A stretch of DNA of 64,000 nucleotides. It comes from Rhodamnia argentea (taxonomy: Eukaryota; Streptophyta; Magnoliopsida; Myrtales; Myrtaceae). The stretch lies in contig NC_063152.1 of assembly GCF_020921035.1 (NCBI RefSeq), positions 30,627,903 to 30,691,902 on the forward strand, in the 5' to 3' direction. This document shows, one piece after another, positions 22,721 through 34,522 of this stretch (position 1 is its first letter; each line of letters opens with the position of its first letter). Both the position numbers and the translations under genes were made by a program. A model generated the notes under the pieces. The model did no database searches, was not told where the DNA came from, and saw only the letters and a list, made by a program, of their open reading frames with translations.

Positions 22721-23685
22721 CAGGTCAAATAGTTTGCTTTCCCACTTAGGAAACTATCCTAGTATGGCTCACATGATAGAACTGTTTCTTCGCATATTCT
22801 CGCGTTTCCTATCAGGCGCTAGCTCCACTGACCGTCCAACTCGAAAAAGAGGCCGAAATGGGAAGTATACATTTGGCGACTGATGATAATCATGCCATTT
22901 CTCTTTCCGTTATAGATCAAGAAGCTGCAAAGCTCTATGCAGAGGAGAATTTATAGGTGGGACGGGCAATTCTGGCAAAAATAGAGATACTCGAGCGAAA
23001 ACGTGCCCAATTCGCCGAGGTACCCGGCACAAGCTGAAAAAGCTTGGTACGTGGATGCAACATTCTGGTCTCTCGAGACATACCCAGATAGCAAAACATT
23101 TGTTGCTGCCTGCAACAAGAAGCCTGATGGAATGTGAATGCTAAGATGCCCAGTTCAAAACCCGAAAGCTATCCTCCAGAAAAAGAAAAGAAGGGTTGAG
23201 GGTCACGACCTAAACAGACGTGATGAACCGAATTCAAAACGACTGCTTGCTACTCATGCTTTTACGGGTTCGAGGGACAAGCCGAAGAAGGCCGACCAGC
23301 CATCTCATCTTTCCCTCTTTTTCTCTGATCATCTCGAAGTTGAGTATGTTCTTGAAGTAGGGAACTGGTATATGATATCGAAGCATAGACTCTTCGGTTG
23401 AATTTGTCGAATGGGTAATAGTTCTTTTTTGCTTTGCGCTGAAAGAAAAGTTTATACCGGCAGCTTCGAGTTCATTGAAAGAGTACTCCATGTCATGGCT
23501 GCAAAACGATTCTTCTTAAAGACTTTTGATCAAACAGGTGGCGAACAAGAGAGCAAATCTCCCAACCAATAGGTACACGAACCCGCCTAAGGTAATGAAG
23601 AAGTCGGCTTGAGTTCAAATCGCACGAACTTTTCTAAGAAGATAATCGATGAAATTATGTTAAAAACAACATTAGAACTTCAACA
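22721..23685. other. unassigned stretch after the DC1 pseudogene
   Basis: A few peptide stretches look protein-like, for example ATDDNHAISLSVIDQEAAKL near 22880 and YVDATFWSLETYPDSKTFVA near 23050, but frames break repeatedly. They may be the decayed C-terminal part of the DC1 gene or of a neighbour. I cannot name a family. Confidence 0.35.
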
Positions 23686-23689
23686 TTGC

Positions 23690-24240
23690 TATACTTAGGC
23701 TTGGATTGATAGAGGTCGGGCTTGGGATCCCAATGCCCATGCTTGGACCTAGTTGCTGAGGACTTGGGCTCAGGTGCCGGGGAGTCGGACCTGGCCTTGA
23801 TGGACCCAGGCATGGGTGTCGGGGTTCCAAGTCCGAGCGTTGGCGACCGATTCGGGGGGTTTGGAGCCCAGCCTCGATGGACCTCGACGCGGGCAAAAGC
23901 ACGGAGTCCCGGGCATGACCTTGATGGACACGGTCCGAGGCCTTGATCGACTCGAGCACAAGCACCGGCACTAGAGTCTCGAGCCCGACCTCAATGGACC
24001 TAGGCTCGCGTGCCAAGGACCCCGGTCCGGGGCTTCGGGGTCCGAGGCCTAGCCTCGATGGATCCAAGCACGGGCGCCAAGAACCTAGGCCCAACCTCTA
24101 TAGACCCATGTCCGGGATCCAAGGAGCTAGGTTCTCGGGCTCAATTTCGGTGGACCCCACAACCAGTATCTGGGAGCCAAGGATCCAAGTTCGAGGCTTC
24201 AATGCTCATGTCGAGTTTCCTAACACCGTGAACAAGTCAT
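23690..24240. repeat. GC-rich degenerate minisatellite, array 1
   Basis: A unit of roughly 35-45 bp with the core CCTCGATGGACC(C/T)AGGCACGGGTGCC and a GAGGACC(C)-type tail repeats at least ten times with substitutions and length changes. The same core appears in a second array at 58330-58690. The sharp fall in GC content on both sides marks it as foreign to its AT-rich surroundings. Confidence 0.8.
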
Positions 24241-24244
24241 TGGG

Positions 24245-24965
24245 GTTCGAATAGGATATGTCTATTTGGAAAATTCAATTTCCTTACCAAACAATGGAAA
24301 TTATTTTCCAATTCATCTTTAAGTCTCAATCAAATATAGAAAAATATTTTTTTTTCCCCTAGAAAATGACTTCCCGTGAAATATTTTGCAAAGATAAACA
24401 TTTTTCGCGAAACAAATATAGCGTTTTAAGTATGAAAAATTTTAAATAATCACCCGCATTTTTACCAAAATGATTCAAACGAAAGTAATTACATATGCCA
24501 AGATAAAAGGTCCCGTGGCACGAAGTTCAAGCTTAAAAAATTAGAATTATAACTAAGCTATGTCTAACTAAGCAACTAAAATCTTCTCACAAATTATAAA
24601 GACACGACGTTCGGATATTAAACTCTGCCACTAAACTAGGTTTAGAAATTCGACCCAAAAAAAATAGGTTTAGATGAAATTAATTTCTCAAGTAACCTCA
24701 ACAATGATAAGCTAAGGTTAAAATATTCATAGTACTGCATTATAACAGTTATGTGCATTATTGACATAAGTACTATGTAATGCATGGTCGGTCTGTCATA
24801 TAACCGGCATATTAATTTACCTCGCTGGACTAGACTCACTGTTTATTTGCCATAACCTAGTTTTACTATTGTCATACTTCAAAACACGTGCATTTTCAAC
24901 ACAGGCCGAACAAGATTTGATCTAATCCGCACATCACAATGGTCGTATGCTAGTTTATCGTGAAT
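24245..24965. other. gene-free AT-rich stretch
   Basis: Bases 24255-24430 hold TTTGGAAAATT...ACCAAACAATGGAAA...GAAAATGACTT phrases like the ends of the MITE at 56385-57003, so the minisatellite may have been carried by such an element. The rest shows nothing. Confidence 0.4.
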
Positions 24966-24969
24966 TCGA

Positions 24970-25322
24970 GAAATGATAAATGACATAAATGATCTCTGAA
25001 CTTTGGCTCAACGTGCAATGTTATTCCCGAACTTTAAATTTCCTCGATGTGATTCATAAATTTTTAATTTGTTCAATGTGATTTTTGAAATTTTGGGACA
25101 TGTTCAATTTAGTTCATGAAATGTATGAAAATATCAATGTTTACCTTTTGCTAATTCAAGTTCGGGTATAACATTAAAAAAAAATTCATACGGTTCAACG
25201 ATTAAATTGAATAAGCACTAAAAGTTTAGGGACCGTATCGAATAAATTAGAAGTGGTAAAGTTTAAAGATGGCATTAAATAAATTTGAAGTTCAGATCAT
25301 GAATCATTGGTGTGGTTATCGC
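24970..25322. mobile_element. MITE family M1, copy 2
   Basis: Related to 8325-8680 and 60845-61195. It begins with an AAATGATCTCTGAACTTTGG block, contains TTTTTAATTTGTTCAATGTG and GGGACATGTTCAATTTAGTT, and ends with the inverted start motif (AAATTTGAAGTTCAGATCAT). It ends about 310 bp before the start codon of the thioesterase gene, so it lies in that gene's promoter region. Confidence 0.65.
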
Positions 25323-25632
25323 TTTTGAATTAGGGAAATCCACCTGATAATTGTGATATCGTCGACCGTTCCCCTTACGATACGACTGACCGCATCATCA
25401 GAACGTCCGCCAGCAAAACGACACAGGTCTTTCTCGATCGATCGGTCCAGAAGTTTTGGCTGAGAGGGAGCGATAGGTGGGTTGAAGACGCGAAGCAATC
25501 TCATTGTGCGTGTCGGGGGAAGATTCTTCGTCCCCAGTGGTCAAACTCCGCCCGCTTCACTGATTCATAGCTTCTCTTCAGAAGTTCTTGGGACCTCTCT
25601 CACCTACCACGGCGGATCGAAAGATTCAATCC

Positions 25633-28600
25633 ATGGCTTTTGCCTCCCCGCTCGCTGCCATCTTCTTGATCGCTTTCGTCTTCTCGATCTTGGCGGTTTC
25701 GTACTCTGTCCCCTTCATCGTCTTGCATGGTAACGAGTCTGCAGCAACACCTCCCGTTTGACGTGCCTTAACACAGGATTGTGCCCGCGTGTGTGCTGGA
25801 GCTTGATTGATGAGTGAAATGATGGTTTGGGTGTTGCGTTTTATCGATTTTGGCTACTTTTCATGCTTGCTTTTGAGTGGAAGAGCGACTTTCGAGGATA
25901 CCTTGAGCGGATTTTGCGTGTTTGGTTATCTCCAGTTCACTTGAAGTAGGAAGAAAGAAGTCGAAAGCACGAAAATTTGTGTCCCGCTGACAAGTTAGGA
26001 AAGTTCTTTGGCTACGAGCGGGATGAGAGGCGTGAAACGTGCGTTTCATTGCATGTTGGTTTGTTCTGGTAGGAGCGAACGCTTTAATGAGTAAATCATT
26101 TGGGATGTTGGTTTCGACCTTTTGTATGTGTATAGTAACTTTTAAATGGCGGATTGTTGTGTGGTCAGTTATCGGCAGTCTGATTCTTTAAGATCCTAAT
26201 TTGAGTTTGTGAGTTTGTGATGTCGGCGGTTCGATAGCATGGATGGTGATGTAACTGGAAGCAAATCTTGCTGCTTTTTAGACGGATTTTCAAGTTTTGG
26301 TTCATTAGATTGCGTGGTTTACTCTGTTCTTGTGCCTTCTTCTCTCATGAACGTTTACACAAGTCCTGTTTTACCTTTTGAATTTTGGCAGGCATTGGAG
26401 ATCAGTGCTCCAATCGAGGGGTTACGCAGTTCACTGAGCTTTTGAGCAAATATTCTGGTGCTGAAGGATTTTGCATGTATGCCTGTATATTATCTTCATA
26501 TCCTTTTTTCCATAGCCGTTTTACTTAAATTGATCTTCTCATCAATGTGATCGCCTCTTTTTAGTTGGTAATTTGTACTTCATGCTACTTTATATTTCTT
26601 ACTTGGACTGAATTACTACGCTCTTCCAAAAGATTCCAAGTATTAGCTACTTCCATAAACCAAAAGATTGTGAAGTATGATCTGACATTGAGGAGAGAGA
26701 GAGCACAGTTAGGTTAATGATTTTAGATAATAGGTATCAGGTTATTACTCTCCTACAAGTATGACAAGCATGTTCATTTCATTGTGCATAACCTTTGTCA
26801 TTGTGTGCAATTGCAAGTTTTATTACTAACTTCTGCTCCTTTCTGAGCAGCTTATGGTCATTTTTATGTCCGCGGGAATTATTTTTAGCAGAATTAATTG
26901 GTCAATTATACCCGACTCTATATTTACTGGATTGAAGAAATTATTGGTCATTCAAACTGCATAGTGATAAATGTCTGTGACACCCATTAATTTCTTTAAC
27001 TTGTTACTATTCTAAATGAAGTCATATATCGGTGATGATTTCCTATTCTCTTCATGTCATCTTTGTCCTTCTCTAAATATTCTTTCAAGCCACAATTTTT
27101 ATAGATTAATTTCCTAGGAATATGACCTTATGTTGCTTTGCTTTTCTCCTCTCTTTGTGTGATGATAATTCCTTTCTGAAGAAGCTTAGGATTCTGGTGT
27201 TGCGTGACTTGTTTGAATGCTAGCTTCACCTTTCTAATCTTACTGCAGAGAAATTGGGGATGGAGCATGGGATTCATGGTTTATGCCTCTTGACGAGCAG
27301 GTATGATAGTGTGCAGTCTGCCTTTTTTTTTTCCTTTTTTGGGTCGAATGTGCAGTCTGCTTTATATGGTGCAAAACTGCAACTTGCTACCATGTAATGT
27401 GACTATTGTTCTGTTATTGCAGGCTAGAGTTGTTTGTGACCAGGTATTACACCACTGTGAGACGGTCGTTGTGGCACAGCTTTCTGATTATTTCTGCTGT
27501 TAGCCCTTGTATAATTTGTCAGATTCTTTGCAGGTGAAAGAAATGAAAGAACTAAGCCAGGGTTACAACATAGTTGGTCTCTCTCAGGTGATTTGATGAA
27601 AATTTAGCTACTTTTAAAATGGTTTTCAACAAACATTAGTTTGGTCATCCGTTTACTTGTCTGTGCACGATCTATCCGGTACAGATAATTAAACTATTTG
27701 AGTGAGAACCTCTTCAAAAATGTAGGTCATGTTACTGAGAAGCCATATGATCATTGGTTACCTGGCTTGCTGAATATACCTGACTTTTTAGCTACTTCAT
27801 CAAATTGCTGATTATGGAACTATGATCATTGGTTACCTGGCTTGCTGAATATACCTGACTTTTTAGCTACTTCATCAAGTTGCTGATAATGGAAGGATTC
27901 AGGAATTTGATATGATAGACAGGATCATGTACATTGAAGCCAATTGTTATCTAAGAATTCTCCTCTTCTTTTTTTTTTTTGGTCAAAGTTATTTAAGAAT
28001 TTGCTACCAAGGTTTTGACCATAACTGAAGGTAGGGTACTCTTATGGTACCAAAGAGATAGATTACAATTTGGTAGTCATGTTAGAATTTATTTGTTTTT
28101 CCTTCAGTTCTTTCAAGCAGACATTTATTAAGATTGTGTTTAGTACTGATGGTCAGTAACTACATTCGTTGTTAATAATGGTTCTAATCTAATCTGCCAA
28201 ACTTCTCCCCCCCCTTTTTCTTTGTTTTGACAGGGAAACTTGATAGGACGGGGTGTTCTTGAGTACTGCGATGGGGGACCGCCTGTAAGAAACAGCTTAT
28301 AAGACAACTGCTGTTGGAATTTTCGATATTACTTCTCTATGACTCAGTTGTCTGATATTTTTTTCCCTGGGATGGCTTCTTTTTTCCCCTCTTGAGATCA
28401 TAGGTTTTTCCATTTAATTATTTGTAGAGAAGGTTGAGTGTTTGTAATACGCTAGGCTAAAAGGTAAACAACCTTTGTGGGATTGTTTGTGGGTACAACT
28501 CAGTTGAAGTTCAGTCCTATGCACAGTATTTTTATTACCGTTATATGCATGAGCTTGCATCCATCCACAGATTATCATCTTTATAATTGTTTGCTGTTCC

Positions 28601-30160
28601 ATGTTTCTGCTCTATGAATGAAAAAGAAAAGGTGAGATCATTAATTTTTGTCCCTCTTGATCAAGCAGGTTAAGAATTTTATCTCCTTAGGAGGACCACA
28701 TGCTGGTACTGCTTCTGTTCCTCTATGTGGTGTAAGTATTCTCATGGTTTTGTTCATGGTCATAGCAATTGTAAAAGCCCGAACCATAATTTTTTGTCTA
28801 AAACGTATAAATCTTAAAATTCTTCAGATGAGGAATGATCGCTTGTTTTTTAGATTAATTTGTCCTCTTTTAATTTTCTGTTGCTTCTTCAGACCGGTCC
28901 ACTATGCATTATTGCTGACCACCTTATCAAGTCGCATATTTACAGTGATTATATTCAGGTAATCATTTGAATTTCTTCAGGCCTTTTGCTTTGCTTTTGA
29001 TGTTCAGAACTTTGACAGTCCTTAATTGAGTCTAAAAATCTTATTCCACTCTCGAGTATTGACTTAATTCATTTGATTGTGGAGGCCTGTGATAAATTCT
29101 CAAATTGATTGATTTGTGAATTGCAGGCTCATTTGGCTCCTAGTGGTTATCTCAAACTTCCAAATGTGAGTTCTGTCTTCTCATTGAGCATCCCTGCCCT
29201 GCAGTTGCTATTATGTAATCATCCTTAATTTTTTTACCAGATTCTTGGTTATGAACTCGCGCTGCTAGTAGCCATCTCTTATTTTGACTGCAGTTATTCT
29301 GGTTATGCAATCAGATTGGCATGGATTGGATTTAGTCTGATCGGTTGTTCTGCCCCTAACATTCCAATGGCACAACTGATAAACTGCAACTTTGATTTGA
29401 ATTCCAGGCTATTTCAGACTATTTGGCCAAATGTAGGTTTCTTCCGAAGCTTAACAACGAACTCCCTGATGAGAGAAATTCCACTTACAAAGAACGGTTT
29501 AGTAGCTTGGAGAACTTGGTGCTTATAATGGTGAGTTGTAATAGTTCAATCCGTTTCATCTTTTATACCATTTATTCACATAATGAAAAATTGCTTAATT
29601 AATCTCTCAACATCGGTGTTTCATGATCAACAGTTTGAACATGACACAGTTTTGATCCCCAAGGAAACTTCCTGGTTCGGATATTATCCAGATGGCGCAT
29701 TCAGTCCAATAATTCTTCCGAATGAGGTGACTTTGTTCACTTGTAATTTTTGTTTGTCATCTGTTGTCTCTATTCAAGCTGAAATAATTGAACTCGTGAC
29801 ATCTTCTTCTCCTTTTCCTACTCGAGAGCAACTCAACTTATATTTGCTGCGATTCAAATGCAGACCCAGCTTTACACGGAGGACTGGATTGGTTTGAGAA
29901 GTTTGGACGAAGCTGGGAGGGTTCAGTACCTTAGCGTCTCAGGAAACCATCTTGGGATATCCAGAGGTGATATGAAAAAGTATGTTGCTCCTTATTTGGA
30001 AGAACAGAAAACAAGAACCCCCGATCAGGTCAGGGACGGAGAATCAGCTGAAGTGCCGCTTCTTCGGAGATTGTCGTCTTATGAGTGGCCATCGTCGCTC
30101 AAGAGTTTCATCAGTGAATTGCTTGAACTCACTGGGGAGAAGCTATTAACAGGCTATTGA
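25633..30160 (+). CDS. PPT1: palmitoyl-protein thioesterase 1-like protein (12 exons)
   Basis: The coding sequence is join(25633..25729, 26392..26476, 27249..27300, 27423..27443, 27534..27587, 28234..28284, 28669..28731, 28893..28958, 29127..29165, 29408..29530, 29634..29726, 29864..30160), 346 residues. All introns are GT-AG and the frame is kept throughout. It begins with a hydrophobic signal peptide (about residues 1-25), then PFIVLHGIGDQC, the nucleophile motif GLSQGN (Ser102), HLAPSGYLKLPN, a likely acid in FEHDTVLIP (Asp221) and the catalytic His in SVSGNHLG (His277). PPT1 enzymes cut palmitate from S-acylated proteins in the lysosome or vacuole. The length agrees with plant members. 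Exon 4 has only 21 bases. The start is the first in-frame ATG and gives the signal peptide. The gene converges on the phosphatase gene at 31067. Confidence 0.95.
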
Positions 30161-31066
30161 TTCAAATGTGTACATGATGTGGTATCCACACCACCTTACG
30201 ATAGTGTTACAATAGAAAAATGTGGGATTGCTTGTTCCATTGTACTATGAGGGTAATTGCACTCGAACCCTTTCTTATGGTCAATTGGTCCTACGGTATA
30301 TACGGTCCTGTAATTCTAACGAGTAAGCGGGACAGTGGAGAAGAATCTCGGGTTGTCATGACACGTAGCTTTTGCTTGTATACTCTGTCTGATCTATCAG
30401 GTGACCACTCTTGTTAGCATTTGTACAGGTAGCAATTGTCCTTGGATTAAGTCTTCACCCTGCAGGAGCGCCCGAGAGGCTCAATTGGTAAACAGTTGGA
30501 CCGCCTCTTCATAAGGGCAGCGCATAACAAACTTTCATGCATTTGAAGGGCTTGGTTGCGGGGCTGCGACCAAGTGTGCCACTCTTCTTCGCAGCAAATA
30601 CGAATACATTCAAAGCCCCAAATTTCCTTTGTTTCCAGACGAGCAAGGGAACGTCGCAATCAAGCAAAGTTACCTAACAGCTGAGCTTCAATTTATCGAA
30701 GGTTTATTTCTGCACTGCCCGCAAGGCCGCGACTACCAAAACCCCGATATCTACTTCCGTGAGGGAAAATACCGACAAAACATGGAAGGGAAGGTGGCAA
30801 GGAATGACGACCGCATTAAACATGCACATTCTATTTCCACCTTGCTTTGCGCATAAAGCTCATCTTTCCTTAGCTTCAATTCAAGAGAAAGGAGAATAAA
30901 CTATATACATTGAAAGGGGAAGTAGGAAAAAGGAAAAGAGATCATAACTCTGCCTAGTGAAGCATTCCTTATTTATCGACGCATTATGTACCAACCAGCA
31001 GAGGAAAATTCACTTAAGATAGTAGAAAGCCGCCTTGATTTTGTCATCATGCAGTAGTATCACTTC
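30161..31066. other. convergent intergenic region
   Basis: This stretch holds the 3' ends of both flanking genes. A GAGAGGCTCAATTGGTAAAC sequence at about 30473 resembles the A box of a tRNA-derived element, but no B box follows, so I do not call a SINE or tRNA. No coding region is supported. Confidence 0.5.
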
Positions 31067-34000
31067 TTAGTAGACATGAATGTCCACACTAATGCCACTG
31101 AGATGATTACTCCCAATCGCACAGCCACTGTCCGTAACCACCTGCTCTCCAGAAACCTTCTCTGCACGGCACCGTAGCCACAGGCAGGATATTCTCGCTA
31201 GTGCCGATTGACCAGCATAGCGAACCCGGTAGACAACTCTCAGATCTGCCCATATATCTGATTTGACATCACCACATTCGAGAGAGGGGTCATATCCAAC
31301 AAGATCTGATTCAGTCACCACAACTACGGAGCCATCATCAAATGGCAACCGATCTCGTTGGATCTTTGCTACACAGGTTTTGAAAACTAGATCAGACAGG
31401 TGACTGCGAAGGTCAACTTTCTTCACCTTCAGATAATAGAATTGCTGAACAGCCTGCATTACATTTCATAAATATTAGCATTTAAATAGAAGGCCACATG
31501 TGAACCTCTACTTGCTAGCTCAATCTTTTAGATGAGTGGCACTTGTCCCCCTATATACAGCATCATATCAATGGAAGATCCAAATGGCTAGGTGCTTACC
31601 TCTATAAACCAAGCCCCCAAACCACAACCCCCCCTCCTTCACAAAAAAAAAAAAGATCGAACTGCATCTTCAAAAGCATGTTCCCAGCTTTAGGATACCC
31701 CAATTGGCCTAGTATTAATAGTGTTTAAAATTCCATCTACACGTTAATTTGCTAAATTAAGCTTACAGGTGAGCTGGCAGTATAACCAACAAAGGATAAT
31801 TAGTTTTTGGAGAGCCCTGCTACATGGGACCTTCCTTCCATGTGATTCCTTCTAACTCAAAAAGATGGAGTTCTACATGGAACCTCAATAATTATAAACT
31901 CGCCCAATTTGGTATAATACCTGCCACTGAGATGTGGCTAGAAGCACCCTTGGTCGGATTGACTTCACATAGTCATATGCAGCATCAGGGGTCATATCCT
32001 TGTGTTGCACCTATGTGAAAGAGAAAGATCGGTAAAGGCAAAAAATTTTCAACTATTTCAAGGCTTTTAGAATTGGTATACGCACCAGGTAGCATATCAC
32101 AATGGTCGTACTACGGCCCCGGCCGGCTTTACAGTGAACGTATGTAGTTCGTCCACATGATGCATTTTCTTCAACAGACAGCATCGATAAAAACACAAAT
32201 AACTAAATAGTTTTTCTTCGAGAAGAAAAGCACGAATTAGAATCAAAAGATAAGGCCTTCATATGCATCGAAGAAATTTTTTATTCCCAATTCCTCCTAA
32301 AGAGCTCAGAATATTCAATCGCTTTCATTGATATTAGTCTTAGCATTTCCATTGTAAGCCAAAGAAAGATATAAAATTGGAGGGATTTAAGATTTGCAAA
32401 TTGTCCGATAACTTATGGAAAAGGATATACAAGACACGCAGAGATCCAACAAAATACACAGTCAATTCTTTGGTTTTCTTAGTACAAATGATATGCCTCA
32501 TACATTTAGCATGCAAACTTTTTTCAACATCATTGTTGCAGTAATACAGCAAACAGGGACGATAAGTCTCAAGAAATGCTTACCGTGAATAAACTCTACA
32601 GCTCGGCATATAGAGTGCAGGGACGGAGCAAAGCAATAGTCTCTTGTAGGAATCACCAGATGATTGATGCCATAAGCCTATGAAAAAGAAAATTCTAAAT
32701 GGTATTATTACCGTAAGACGATTTGCCAGAAAACCAAATAACAGAGTGAAGATCTTTCGATGTAGGAATGACATTAAAAGGACGTAGCCACTGCTCTAAG
32801 GATTCCCAGCGAATAAGGAAGCGACAGCATATATGCAAAAGTTATACTCACCTTATAGAGTGCTGTTGGAACCAAAGTTTCATACGGCTCGTTCAAAGTA
32901 ACCACTCCATCAACACCAAGCTTTTTTAGGCATGGAACATCAGAAGGAAACGGAACAGCACCCAACAGTATAAACTGAAAACAAGAAGATGTGAATGACC
33001 AATAATGGAATTGCTCGAGCCTGGTAAAGACGACTTTTACGTAGAATCAATCCATCGAGGGCCTTCCAGATCAATTCTATTCTCAACAATATAGGCACAC
33101 AACAAAAGGAAACCGACTTCTTAATAACTTTTCTCTAACTAAGCCAGAAAACCATCATAGCCAAATAACAATATCAACAGCAATCATGCATGCACATCAA
33201 CCATTACCGATTTTATGACACGTTCTAGACAGGAAATGATGAAGCAAACCATCGTACAATCAATTTATCCATGATAGTTCAGTAGAATCCTTAGTCTGCA
33301 ATCATATGTTTTTTATAAAACACACTATGCGCAAGGCAGCTCCGTGTCTCTGTGTGTGTGTGTGTGTGACAAGCACAACCTAAGCCACTACATCAAATTT
33401 TCCTAATTGTTCACAGCTTAAACAGTCACTGCTGTCAACTCACGGATAACAAGAAATTAAACTGCCCAGATGATCAATACTGCAGAAAAATTATACACGC
33501 TGGTAATAATATGCATCATGCAGAAGCAAAAATGAAATCGCAGATGCTTAATGGTACCAACGACGGTATACACAGATTTTTTTTTTTTTTTTTTTTTTTT
33601 ATAACCGAGGTGTCCGCACGGCCGGCGAGCTATGGCTCAAACCAACGGTGGAGCACGACTATTCCTCGGAGGGCTAGCGCAGCATCCCACCGTCACGACC
33701 CCGCTTAAATTACCGACGCCTACGAGTTTCGAACCCAGTACCTCTTGTGAAAGGAACTGGGCTCAAACCATCGCGGCTACCGATGGGTGGGTATATACAC
33801 AGAGAGAGTTCATTGGTCCATATTTGTAAAATGCCAATCAAACAAAAACAGAAGATCCAAAATTCCATAACAAAATTTTATACCTCACCAATACGGTCCC
33901 ACCACCTGAATTCAACCTGAATCCGATTCCTCACGACGTTGTAAAGCAGAGTCGGGTAAAACAAAGCGCGAGCACCAGCTCCGATCACCGCCCTCTTCAC

Positions 34001-34144
34001 ATGAATCGGCACAACACTCTCGTTTCCATTCCCCAGCACAATCTCACCATCGACACACAGCCCTACCTCCCCACCAACACCGGCACCGACATCCACCTCT
34101 CCTCCTTCTTTCAATTCCTCAATATACATAGCCCCAATCGACAA
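31067..34144 (-). CDS. PTPMT1: PTPMT1-type dual-specificity phosphatase (6 exons)
   Basis: The coding sequence is complement(join(31067..31453, 31921..32010, 32086..32168, 32584..32677, 32852..32974, 33884..34144)), 345 residues, all junctions GT-AG and in frame. It contains ALFYPTLLYNVVRN and WWDRIGEFILLGAVPFPSD, then GVVTLNEPYET, the general-acid region PTRDYCFAPS and the cysteine phosphatase loop HCKAGRGRST (Cys172 to Arg178). Proteins of this type dephosphorylate phosphatidylglycerophosphate in mitochondria, a step to phosphatidylglycerol and cardiolipin; older plant annotations call them DSP or PTP-like. The glycine- and valine-rich N-terminus (residues 10-45) is poorly conserved. Length fits Arabidopsis homologues (about 340). 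Intron 1 carries a SINE. The C-terminal exon of 128 residues extends beyond the catalytic core, as in the plant proteins. Confidence 0.95.
33577..33793 (-). mobile_element. tRNA-derived SINE in intron 1 of PTPMT1
   Basis: A 217-bp element flanked by perfect 10-bp target duplications, TATACACAGA at 33567-33576 and 33794-33803. Read on the minus strand it ends in a poly(A) tail (the T-run at 33577-33600). It contains GGTACTGGGTTCGAAACTCG, a good RNA polymerase III B box (GGTTCGAAAC), after a GGTAGCCGCGATGGTTTGAG region in the A-box position. It lies in the same orientation as the host gene. The perfect duplication suggests a fairly recent insertion. Confidence 0.9.
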
Positions 34145-34480
34145 ACCAAAGTCAAATCAAAAACCTCCCCCACAAGCAAATCTCTATCCCGAATCCCGAT
34201 CCAATCTAGGTCACCGTCGGAGAGAGGACAGAAATTCTGCGAAGAAGCGAGCGGTCGAGCATCGAGCGACGGATACTTAAAGCGCGATTTCTCCGCGAGA
34301 TCACCATGAGCACGACGTCCCCAAGGGGAAAGAGAATCGGGACCGATCGGGACCGATCGGGACGACAATCACGAGGCGAGAGCCTAATTAAGCTTTCGGA
34401 GCACGATCGGAGGACGAAATTGAAGATCCGAAACGATCCGACTCGATTCGATCGATCGAACCTACACCTAGCTAACCCTT

Positions 34481-34522
34481 CGTCGTCGTCGTCGTCGTCG
34501 TCGTCTTCTTCTTCTTCTGTGG
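34481..34522. repeat. (TCG)n/(TCT)n trinucleotide repeat upstream of PTPMT1
   Basis: About 8 TCG units followed by about 5 TCT units, roughly 340 bp upstream of the PTPMT1 start codon, in the promoter or leader. Confidence 0.9.

Noticed and set aside
30447..30560. tRNA gene or SINE candidate (GAGAGGCTCAATTGGTAAAC)
   Set aside because: The A-box resemblance is fair, but no B box, cloverleaf or poly(A) tail follows.
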